Origin: Pseudomonas sp. GD04091
Lineage (GTDB): Bacteria > Pseudomonadota > Gammaproteobacteria > Pseudomonadales > Pseudomonadaceae
NCBI RefSeq assembly: GCF_029836165.1
Contig: NZ_JAOEBG010000007.1
Location: 1-64,000, forward strand
Direction: 5' to 3'
Length of the DNA: 64,000 nt
In this document: piece after piece, positions 35,583 through 43,930 of the stretch
Layout of the letters: every line of letters begins with the position of its first letter
How positions within the stretch are numbered: the stretch's first letter is position 1
Translations under genes and position numbers: made by a program
The notes under the pieces: generated by a model
Seen by the model: the letters and a program-made list of their open reading frames with translations, nothing else
What the model was told of the DNA's origin: nothing
Database searches by the model: none

Positions 35583-35710
35583 CTTTCATCCGGACTATGA
35601 CCGTCGGCCCTGGGATCTCACCAGGTCTGCTGACCCCCGGCATGGCCGGGGCGCTCGCGGGCTCATCTTTCGATTTACCGCCGGTGGGGACTTTCACCCC
35701 GCCCTGAAGA
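35583..35710 (-). promoter_or_regulatory. FMN riboswitch (RFN element) in the ribB leader
   Basis: Read on the minus strand, the 5' part GGCGGGGTGAAAGTCCCC and the 3' part GTCATAGTCCGGATGAAAG are the conserved RFN ends, with a variable stem built on CCCCGGC/GCCGGGG between. It lies 90 nt upstream of the ribB ATG. FMN binding would lower ribB expression, probably through translation initiation or an intervening GC-rich stem. Confidence 0.93.
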
Positions 35711-35880
35711 CCGGGCAAGCATACAGCACTGCGCCACCCCGCTGGCAAGCGCGGTGGCTACGACCTTCGGCGGGGCATGGCCCATGCCTGGGCAGCTGCG
35801 ATAAGTACCACAGGCCTCGCGCGCAGGCGTTCTACCTTTCTGGCCCGCCCGATTTCGGGTAGCCACAAGGAATGACGAGC

Positions 35881-36864
35881 ATGACCGAGCTTTACACCTT
35901 TGCGTCCGAGGACGTGACAGCCGCTTTCGATGGACTCGCGTCCAGCCTGTTCCAGCGCAAGCGCCGGGTCGACGCGCAAGGCAACCCCGCGCCCAGGATG
36001 CTGGTGGTTGCCGGCGCCGAAGGTTCGGGCAAGACCTACCTGCTGAACAACTCGCTGCTGGCGAGCAAGCGCTACGATGACTACGTCAACCTGTACACCC
36101 CCGACTTTCGCAAGCTGCACCCGCAGTACGAGCAGATGAAGGAGCACGGAGGGCGGCATGCCTATGCCCACACCGAGTCGTTCATCTGGCAGCTGGGCAC
36201 GAAGATCTTCGGCCATGCCTTGGCCAACCAGTACGACATCATCATGGAAACCGCGCTGGACGCTCCCGGCTTCGCCAACGTGCCGGCCCTGGCGCGTGAG
36301 GCGGGCTACCAGCTGGAGCTGCACCTGATCGCCTGCCAGAAGGAGTTCGGCCACTGGGCCACCCTGGAGCGCGCGGTGAAGAGCGTGGCCGAGGACGCGC
36401 TCGAACGTTTCGTCTCGCTGAGCAAGATCGAAACCTCGCAAGGCAACGCCATGAAGATCATCGACGCCTTCGAGGCCGCCTGCCTGATGGTCCCGGGCTC
36501 GCAGATCTGCCTCTATCAGCGCGGCATGGAAACCGACCGTGAGAGCCGGTTGCTGTGCCACAGCCTCTGCACGCCGGACCTGCGCCTGGAGCCGCAAGCG
36601 GACTACCACGGCGCACCGTACTTCCAGCCGCCCCATATCGAAGGGGTGTTCGAGATACGCCGTGGCTCTGCGGTGCAAGCGTCCAGCACATTCCCGCAGT
36701 ACTTCCAGCTGGTGCATACCGGCATGGTCGACAAACAGGTCCGCGACAAGATGCTCAAGGCCTGCTGTGCAACGTTGGGCAGGGCGCAGGCCCTGAGCGA
36801 GAGGATCCCGGCCGACGCTTTCCGCGAACTGGCCCTGTACGTGCTCAAGTACCTGCACTCCTGA
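35881..36864 (+). CDS. Zeta-toxin-like P-loop kinase, no antitoxin seen
   Basis: A 327-residue protein with Walker A GAEGSGKT (45-52) and a PDFRKLHPQY segment (74-83) that matches the UDP-GlcNAc-binding motif (DxFRxxHP) of zeta/PezT kinases, and a METALD segment (the E-T strand) after it. Zeta toxins phosphorylate UDP-N-acetylglucosamine and block cell-wall synthesis. No epsilon-like antitoxin gene flanks it on either side. The ATG at 35881 is chosen because AAGGA directly abuts the alternative ATG at 35872. The C-terminal third (about 200-327) is not explained by the kinase fold. Confidence 0.75.
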   Translation: MTELYTFASEDVTAAFDGLASSLFQRKRRVDAQGNPAPRMLVVAGAEGSGKTYLLNNSLLASKRYDDYVNLYTPDFRKLHPQYEQMKEHGGRHAYAHTESFIWQLGTKIFGHALANQYDIIMETALDAPGFANVPALAREAGYQLELHLIACQKEFGHWATLERAVKSVAEDALERFVSLSKIETSQGNAMKIIDAFEAACLMVPGSQICLYQRGMETDRESRLLCHSLCTPDLRLEPQADYHGAPYFQPPHIEGVFEIRRGSAVQASSTFPQYFQLVHTGMVDKQVRDKMLKACCATLGRAQALSERIPADAFRELALYVLKYLHS

Positions 36865-36876
36865 GCGCCGAAGGCG

Positions 36877-37815
<939 letters not shown>

Positions 37816-40044
37816 TCAGAAGGAGGCGGTGAGGCTGGTGTACAGGGTGCGGCCCGGTTCGTTGTAGGTGGCCGCGCCTGCGCCTTCGATGTTGTTCACG
37901 CCCTGGGCGTTGCCCGCGCGGTACAGGCGTTTGTCGAACAGGTTGTCGACGCCGGCGGTGACGCTGAGGTTTTTGCTGATGGCGTAGGTGCCGCTGGCGC
38001 CGACCAGCGCGTAGGGCGCCAGTTGGTCGTTGGACGAGCCGGTCACGCGGTCGCCGTGGTAGTCGTACTTCTTCGGTTTCTGTTTGCCATACCAGGCCAC
38101 GCTCAGTTGCAGCGACAGGTCGTCGCTGGCCTGCCAGTCGAGCATCGAGTTGAGGGTGTAGGCCGGGGTCACCGAGAGGGTGTCGCCGGTTTCCTTGTTC
38201 TTCGACTGGAGCATGTAGGTGAAGTTGTTGCTCCACTTCAACTGCTCGGCCAGCGGGATGGTCAGGGTGCCTTCCAGGCCCTCGACCAGCGCCTTGGGGA
38301 TGTTCTCCCACTGGTAGATCGCGGCGTTGGCATAGCTGCCGGTGCCGCCGATGGCGTTGCCGATCTTGCTCAGGCCCGAGTCGATCTTGTTCTTGTAGTC
38401 GTTGCGAAAGTAGGTCAGCCCCGCGACCCAGCCGTCACGCTGGAACTCGATGCCCAGCTCCTTGTTCACGCTGGTCTCGGCCTTGAGATGCTCGTTGCCT
38501 TGCAGGTAGCAGCTGGTGCTCTGGCCGTAGCAGCCCTGGCCGCGGCTGTAGAGCAGGTAGTCGGGGTTGAGCTGGTACAGGTTGGGGGCCTTGTAGGCGC
38601 GGGCGATACCGGCCTTGAGGGTGAGGGTGTCGGTGAGCGCGTGCGACAGGTTGAGCGACGGGCTCCAGTTGTCGCCGACGATGCTGTGATGGTCGAAGCG
38701 CAACGCCGGGGTGAGCATGGTACCGGGCAGCAGCTCGATGTTGTCCTCGGCGAACAACGAGAAGATCTGCGCCTGCGAGGTGGTGCTGCGACCAGTGCTG
38801 GTCAGGCCCGACACGCTGCCGCCCTCGCTGGTGGTCTGGGTGTTGGCGCTGGGGTCGTCGAGTTTCTGCTGGCTCCACTCGCTGCCCAGGGTCAGCGTCT
38901 GGTCGCGCCAGGCGTGCAGCGGCAGGTTGAGCTCACCGTGGGCGGTGAGGTCGCGCAAGGTCGAGGTGTAGAAATCGGCATTGCTGAAGATGCCTTCGGT
39001 ACCGCCGGCCAGGCCCTCGTTGACCCGGCTGTTGCGGGTCTTGGCGTACTGCAGGTAGGCCATGGTGCTGCCGAAGTCCCAATCGCCACGGTGGGTGATG
39101 GCGTAGTTCTCGCGGTACATGATGTTGGTTTCGCTGCCCAGCAGGTTCTTCACGGTGCTGTTGGAGTTGGTGTTCTGGGTATCACCGCTGTAGATGTTGC
39201 CCTGGCGGCTGAAACCGGCCTCGAAGTCGAGGGTCTGCTCCGGGGTCAGGTGCCAGCTGAGCAGCCCGTTGACGTCCTTGTTGCGCACGCCTTCACGGCC
39301 GGCGGGCAGGGTGCCGACCTGGTTGCCGGTACGCGCGGACTGGTGGCCCTCGTTGATGTCCCAGTCGTCCGAGTCGGTCTTGGCGACGTTGCCGTACACC
39401 CGGTAGCTGAGGCGGTCGGTCAGCGGGCCGTTGAGCCCGAAGCTCACCCGTTTGGTGGCGCCTTCGTCACCGTGCTGGGGGAAGTTCTGGTACACGGTCA
39501 TGTTGCCGTGAGTGTCCTTGCCGGCCTGCTTGGTAATGATGTTGATCACCCCGCCCATGGCGCCAGAGCCATAGCGCGCCGCCGCCGGGCCGCGAATCAC
39601 CTCGATGCGTTCGACCTGGTCGGCCGGCACCCAGTTGGTATCGCCACGGCTGTCGCGTTCGCCGCGCCAGCCGTAGCGCACCGCGTTGCGGCTGGCGACC
39701 GGTTTGCCATCGACCAGGATCAGGGTGTTCTCAGGGCCCATGCCGCGGATATCGATCTGCCGGTTGTTGCCGCGCTGGCCGCTGGTGGAGTTGCCGGTGA
39801 GGTTGACCCCCGGCATGGTGCGGATGATCTGCGACAGGTCGTTGGCCGGCGGGCGTTTCTTGAGGTCCTCGGCGGTGATGATCGACACGCCCGGGGCCTG
39901 CTTGCTTTCCTCCAGCGCGGTGGCCACCACGTTCTGGCTTTCCAGCTCGATCGGTTCGGGTTGGCTGGCGGCCTGCACGGCGGCGCTGAGCAGGCAGCTG
40001 GACAGCAGCAGGAAGGGTGCGAAGGAAAGCGGGCGGGGCGACAT
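37816..40044 (-). CDS. pfeA: TonB-dependent ferric-enterobactin-type receptor (PfeA/FepA-like)
   Basis: A 742-residue receptor: signal peptide (about 1-25), TonB-box region, plug with NRQIDIRGMGPENTLILVDGKPV and RYGSGAMGGVINIITK, and a barrel ending TSLTASF. The barrel has two cysteines (CYGQSTSC) in an extracellular loop, a FepA/PfeA hallmark. Gene order on the minus strand is pfeR-pfeS-pfeA-pfeE, so it is presumably induced by its catecholate ligand through PfeRS. Confidence 0.88.
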   Translation of the reverse strand: MSPRPLSFAPFLLLSSCLLSAAVQAASQPEPIELESQNVVATALEESKQAPGVSIITAEDLKKRPPANDLSQIIRTMPGVNLTGNSTSGQRGNNRQIDIRGMGPENTLILVDGKPVASRNAVRYGWRGERDSRGDTNWVPADQVERIEVIRGPAAARYGSGAMGGVINIITKQAGKDTHGNMTVYQNFPQHGDEGATKRVSFGLNGPLTDRLSYRVYGNVAKTDSDDWDINEGHQSARTGNQVGTLPAGREGVRNKDVNGLLSWHLTPEQTLDFEAGFSRQGNIYSGDTQNTNSNSTVKNLLGSETNIMYRENYAITHRGDWDFGSTMAYLQYAKTRNSRVNEGLAGGTEGIFSNADFYTSTLRDLTAHGELNLPLHAWRDQTLTLGSEWSQQKLDDPSANTQTTSEGGSVSGLTSTGRSTTSQAQIFSLFAEDNIELLPGTMLTPALRFDHHSIVGDNWSPSLNLSHALTDTLTLKAGIARAYKAPNLYQLNPDYLLYSRGQGCYGQSTSCYLQGNEHLKAETSVNKELGIEFQRDGWVAGLTYFRNDYKNKIDSGLSKIGNAIGGTGSYANAAIYQWENIPKALVEGLEGTLTIPLAEQLKWSNNFTYMLQSKNKETGDTLSVTPAYTLNSMLDWQASDDLSLQLSVAWYGKQKPKKYDYHGDRVTGSSNDQLAPYALVGASGTYAISKNLSVTAGVDNLFDKRLYRAGNAQGVNNIEGAGAATYNEPGRTLYTSLTASF

Positions 40045-40095
40045 GTGGGATCTCCGGCACGGCGGGCTGAATTCAAGAGATCACAGATGGTAATA

Positions 40096-40111
40096 ACTCT
40101 TATTTGAGAGT
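40096..40111. promoter_or_regulatory. Inverted repeat upstream of pfeA
   Basis: ACTCT-6 bp-AGAGT dyad in the AT-rich 83-bp gap between pfeS and pfeA, 52-67 bp before the pfeA ATG. A candidate operator for PfeR or Fur; AT-rich flanks and poor 19-bp Fur match favour PfeR. Confidence 0.4.
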
Positions 40112-40127
40112 AAAGCGCATTAACTTT

Positions 40128-41465
40128 CTAAACACTTTCACTCGTCGGCAGCAGCAGGTGCAGGCACAGGCCGGGGTAGCCGTTGCTGGCCCATAGCCGG
40201 CCACCTTGCAGCTCGATGGCGCGCCGGGCGATGGCCAGGCCCAGGCCGAAGCCGGCACCGCTGCCAGGCAGGCGGCGATAGGGCTGGAAGATCTGTTCGA
40301 GCTCGGTCTCCGGCACGCCCGGTCCCTGGTCGCGCAGGCACAGGTGCCAGTGCGCGCCTTCGCGCCAGCCCTCCAGGCTGACCCGGCCGCCGGGCGGTGA
40401 ATGGCGGATGGCGTTGCGCAGCAGGTTTTCCAGGGCCTGAGCCAGGCTGTCCAGGTGCGCCTGCACCTGGCAGTCGAGACCCAGCGTGCAGGGCAATCGC
40501 TCACTGGCCCAGCCGCTTTCGAAACAGCTGTCCTGGGCCAGCGCTTCCCAGACCGACAGCACCAGCACCGGCTCGGTCGGCAGCTGGGGTTGTTCGGTGT
40601 CCAGCCAGGCGAGGTCCAGGGTGTCTTCCAGCAGCTTCTGCATGTCGTCCACCTCACGGTCCAGGCGCTGGCGCAGTTGCTCCTCCGGCAGGCCGCTGTC
40701 ATGGGCGATGCGCAGGCGGGCCAGTGGGGTGCGCAATTCGTGGGACAGGGTGCGCAGCAGCAGGCGCTGCTGGTCGAGGCTGCGGCGCAGGCGCATGGCC
40801 ATGTGCTCGAAGGCCTGGGCCAGCTCGCCCAGTTCGTCGCGGCGCTCCTGCAGCGGCAGGCCGGGGCTGTCCAGGTCGTCCGCGCGCAGGGCATCGGCGC
40901 GGTCGCGCAGGCGATTGAGCGGAGCCACCAGATGGCGGTACAAGGCCAGGCCCAGCAGCAGGGCGAGCAGTGCGGGCGCTACGCCGTGGGTGACGACGTG
41001 GGTCCAGGGCGTCAGGCCGGTGGGCAGCAGGTGCTCGGGGAGCTGAATGACCAGACGGCCTTCCTCCGGATGCTCGGGGAACGCGATGCTCACATAGGGC
41101 AACTCGTCCTGCAGGCGTCGGCTCATCGGCCAGTCGAGCTTGCGCATGAAGGTCAGCCGGCCGGCTTCCTCGGCGCTCAGCGCTGTGGTGCCGAGGCTTT
41201 CCAGGCGGGGGCCGACGATGGCCACCCAGGTGTCCTCCTGTCGCTGCAGCTGGTGGCGCAGCTGCTCCACGCCGATGGCGCCGTCATCGTGCCAGGCTTG
41301 CTCGGCCTGCTCGGCGAAGCGTGCCAGGAAGGCGCGCTCGGCGGGGGCGAGGAAGTAGGTGCTGCGTTCGACCGAGAGCCCCCAGGTCCAGATCAGCCAG
41401 GTCAGCAGCAGGCAGAAGCCCACTTGCAGCAGGGCCAGTTTCCACAGCAACGGGTGACGGCGCAT
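40128..41465 (-). CDS. pfeS: Sensor histidine kinase (PfeS-like)
   Basis: A 445-residue two-helix membrane kinase: helices at about 10-30 and 160-178 enclose a ~130-residue periplasmic sensor domain, followed by HAMP, a dimerisation domain with SHELRTPLAR (His242) and an ATPase domain with LRNAIRHSP and GFGLGLAIARRA. Its ATG overlaps the regulator stop (ATGA). It likely senses ferric catecholate in the periplasm. Confidence 0.87.
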   Translation of the reverse strand: MRRHPLLWKLALLQVGFCLLLTWLIWTWGLSVERSTYFLAPAERAFLARFAEQAEQAWHDDGAIGVEQLRHQLQRQEDTWVAIVGPRLESLGTTALSAEEAGRLTFMRKLDWPMSRRLQDELPYVSIAFPEHPEEGRLVIQLPEHLLPTGLTPWTHVVTHGVAPALLALLLGLALYRHLVAPLNRLRDRADALRADDLDSPGLPLQERRDELGELAQAFEHMAMRLRRSLDQQRLLLRTLSHELRTPLARLRIAHDSGLPEEQLRQRLDREVDDMQKLLEDTLDLAWLDTEQPQLPTEPVLVLSVWEALAQDSCFESGWASERLPCTLGLDCQVQAHLDSLAQALENLLRNAIRHSPPGGRVSLEGWREGAHWHLCLRDQGPGVPETELEQIFQPYRRLPGSGAGFGLGLAIARRAIELQGGRLWASNGYPGLCLHLLLPTSESV

Positions 41466-42157
41466 CAGCGGGGTGCCGTTTCCACCAGCACGTAGCCCTG
41501 GCCGCGCACTGCCTGGATCTCCAGATGGCCTGCGCCGATGTTGGCGAGCTTGCGGCGCAGGTTGCAGACATGCACGTCCAGGCCCCGGTCGAGGCGGGTA
41601 TAGGGGCGGTGCAGCACGCTCTGGTAGAGGAACGCCTTGCTCAAGGCCTCGCCGGGGTGCTCGCGCAGCGTCGCCAGCAAGCGGTATTCCGAGCCGGTCA
41701 GGCCGGCACTGCGACCCTGGTGCGCGACGTCATGGTTGGCTGGGTCGAAATGCAGGCTGGAGTGCGGCGCTGGCGCGCTCGGGCGACGGTCCAGCGCCAC
41801 GCGGCGCAGCAGGGCGTCGACCCGGGCATCCAGCTCGGCCAGGCTGAACGGCTTGGGCAAGTAGTCGTCGGCGCCACGGGTGAAACCGCTGATGCGGTCC
41901 TGCTCCGCGCCCAGTGCCGACATCAGCATCACCGGCACCGCCTGGTGGCGGCGCAGTTCGTCAAGCAGGCTGAGGCCGTCGATGCCGGGCAGCATGATGT
42001 CCAGCAGGATCAGATCGAAGCGTCCCTGTTGCATGGCGGTCAAGGCCTGGGTGCCGTGCTCGCAGGCCTGCACGGCGAAACCGCGCCGCTGGAAATGCTG
42101 TTCCAGGCCTTGGCGCAGGCGGGAGTCGTCTTCGGCGAGCAAGAGCTTGGGGGACAC
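41465..42157 (-). CDS. pfeR: OmpR-type response regulator (PfeR-like)
   Basis: A 230-residue regulator: receiver domain with Asp10-Asp11 and phospho-acceptor Asp53 (LLDIMLPG), then an OmpR/PhoB winged helix (about 130-228; TGSEYRLLATLREHPGEALSK). It should activate pfeA when its cognate sensor phosphorylates it. Upstream DNA (42160-42230) is AT-richer and contains a weak Fur-like stretch. Confidence 0.88.
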   Translation of the reverse strand: MSPKLLLAEDDSRLRQGLEQHFQRRGFAVQACEHGTQALTAMQQGRFDLILLDIMLPGIDGLSLLDELRRHQAVPVMLMSALGAEQDRISGFTRGADDYLPKPFSLAELDARVDALLRRVALDRRPSAPAPHSSLHFDPANHDVAHQGRSAGLTGSEYRLLATLREHPGEALSKAFLYQSVLHRPYTRLDRGLDVHVCNLRRKLANIGAGHLEIQAVRGQGYVLVETAPR

Positions 42158-42285
42158 AGGAAGGCCTTGATGAGAATTCGTTGCAAATACGAATCATCCC
42201 ATTGAGCGCAGTGTCTGGGCAATGGCCGGATACTGGCATTTCGTCAGGTGGCGCCGACAGAACCCCGCCACAAGCGCCCCCGCGC

Positions 42286-43227
42286 TCAGCGGCTGATGAA
42301 AATCCCGGCGCGCTCGCTGCGGGTTAGCAGGCCATGGCTCTGGCTGAGCATGGCCACCGCCAGGGGCAGGTCGTCGAGGGGGAAGGTGCCGGAAACGCGC
42401 AGATCGGCCACGGACGGATCGCAGATCAGGGGCTGGTCGCTGTAACGCATCAACTCCTGGGCCCATTGCAGCAGCGGCATGTCGTCAGCCACCAGCAGCC
42501 CGTTGCGCCAGGCCAACCGGGTGGCATGGGCCGCCTCGACGGGGCCGGGGCGGTCGCGGCTGAAGCGCACCTGTTGCCCGGCATGGATGATGGTCGGGCT
42601 GTCGGCCCGCTTGAGGTGGAGACGCACGGCGCCCTCGTAGACTGCGAGCTGGGTTTCGTGCGCCAGCTGGCGCACGCTGAACGCTGTGCCCAGGGCCACC
42701 ATCACGCCCTGTTCGGTCTGCACACTCAGCGGCCGCGGTGGTCGCTGCGGGTCCGGCGCGGTGACGAGGTAGATCTCGCCTCGCTCCAGGTGCAACAGGC
42801 GTTGCTCGGCACTGAAGCGCACACTCAACGCCGTATCGCTGTTGAGCGACACCTGGCTGCCATCGACCAGCAGCACGTCCCGACGCTCGCCCACGGCGGT
42901 CAGGTAGTCGCCGCCGGCCACGCCACGCCGCCAGACCCACCAGCCCAGCGGAGCCACGCCGACCAGCAGGAGCACGGCGCGCAGCACGGCGCGGCGACTG
43001 CTGTCCGAGGGGCGCGCGAGGGTCTGCCTGGCCAGTGTCGGTGGCAGCGTGCCCAGCCGTGACAGCAAGCGCTGCGCGCGACGCCAGGCGCGTTCGTGCT
43101 CCGGGTCGCTGCGTCGCCAGTGTTCCAGCTCGGCCTGCTGTGCCGCGTTCAGCGGCCCTTCCTGCATCAGCAGCAGCCACGACGCCGCCTTGGCGAGCAC
43201 CGGCTGGGCGATAGGCGTGTCATTCAT
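42286..43227 (-). CDS. FecR-type anti-sigma factor
   Basis: A 313-residue membrane anti-sigma: DUF4880-like cytoplasmic head (about 1-90), one membrane helix (about 88-105), and a periplasmic FecR domain (VGERRDVLLVDGSQVSLNSDTALSVRF) plus a C-terminal STN-interacting part. It overlaps the sigma gene by 8 nt. It keeps the ECF sigma inactive until the outer-membrane receptor signals. Confidence 0.87.
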   Translation of the reverse strand: MNDTPIAQPVLAKAASWLLLMQEGPLNAAQQAELEHWRRSDPEHERAWRRAQRLLSRLGTLPPTLARQTLARPSDSSRRAVLRAVLLLVGVAPLGWWVWRRGVAGGDYLTAVGERRDVLLVDGSQVSLNSDTALSVRFSAEQRLLHLERGEIYLVTAPDPQRPPRPLSVQTEQGVMVALGTAFSVRQLAHETQLAVYEGAVRLHLKRADSPTIIHAGQQVRFSRDRPGPVEAAHATRLAWRNGLLVADDMPLLQWAQELMRYSDQPLICDPSVADLRVSGTFPLDDLPLAVAMLSQSHGLLTRSERAGIFISR

Positions 43228-43759
43228 CGGGCATCTGGCTCAGGCATGCCACATAGCCCTCGTGGATGTACTTCTTCACCGTGGGCAGGGCGATGTTCAG
43301 GGCCTGGGCGATGTCCTTCTGCTTCATGCCATCCAGGGTCGCCATCAGGAATGCCTGCCTGACCCGCGGGCGCAGGGTATCGAGCAGCGCATCGATCTCG
43401 TGCAGGGTCTCGAGGATGACGCTCTGTTGCTCGGGTGACGGGTGTTGCGGTTCGGGCACCAGCGCCAGGGCCTGGAGCCAGGCCTGTTCCAGCGAATGCC
43501 GACGGCGCCAGCTGACCAGCACGCAGTTGGCGATGCGGGTCAGGTAGGCCCGCGGCTGGCGGATGGCTTCCGGCTGCAGTGTGCTGCGGCTGGCCAGCAC
43601 ACGCACGAAGATGTCCTGGGCCAGATCGTCGGCCACGCCACGTCCCCACGAGCTGAGGCGATACGCCAGCCAGCTGCGCAACCAGGCATGGTTCTCGATG
43701 TACAGCGTGGTGACGGCGCAGGGGGGGCTGTGGGGCGGTGGGGGTCTGAAGGCGGTCAT
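43220..43759 (-). CDS. FecI-type ECF sigma factor
   Basis: A 179-residue sigma-70 family ECF factor with region 2 (DDLAQDIFVRVLASRS) and region 4 (MKQKDIAQALNIALPTVKKYIHEG). ATG at 43759. It precedes its FecR partner and is divergent from a receptor that carries a signalling domain, forming a complete cell-surface-signalling set. A Fur-box match lies 21 bp upstream of the ATG. Confidence 0.88.
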   Translation of the reverse strand: MTAFRPPPPHSPPCAVTTLYIENHAWLRSWLAYRLSSWGRGVADDLAQDIFVRVLASRSTLQPEAIRQPRAYLTRIANCVLVSWRRRHSLEQAWLQALALVPEPQHPSPEQQSVILETLHEIDALLDTLRPRVRQAFLMATLDGMKQKDIAQALNIALPTVKKYIHEGYVACLSQMPDE

Positions 43760-43779
43760 GGCTCGACGGGACAAAGGGT

Positions 43780-43798
43780 GCAAATGCAAACAATTATC
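43780..43798. promoter_or_regulatory. Fur box of the ECF sigma gene
   Basis: GCAAATGCAAACAATTATC matches the 19-bp Fur consensus at 13 positions. It sits in the promoter of the sigma gene, so iron should repress the whole signalling module. Confidence 0.6.
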
Positions 43799-43930
43799 AC
43801 TAATCTGCCCTGAATCACAAGGTCAGATGAAAATGCGAATCGCCCGCATATACCTTTTTTCCGTTCGTGCGACAGAGAGGGCAGGAGCCCGCATCCAGTG
43901 CCGGGCATAGACCTTACGAGCGAGAAAAGC

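Noticed and set aside
42174..42198. Fur-box-like stretch upstream of pfeR
   Set aside because: Only about half of the 19 positions match; kept as a weak remark in a finding rather than as a feature.
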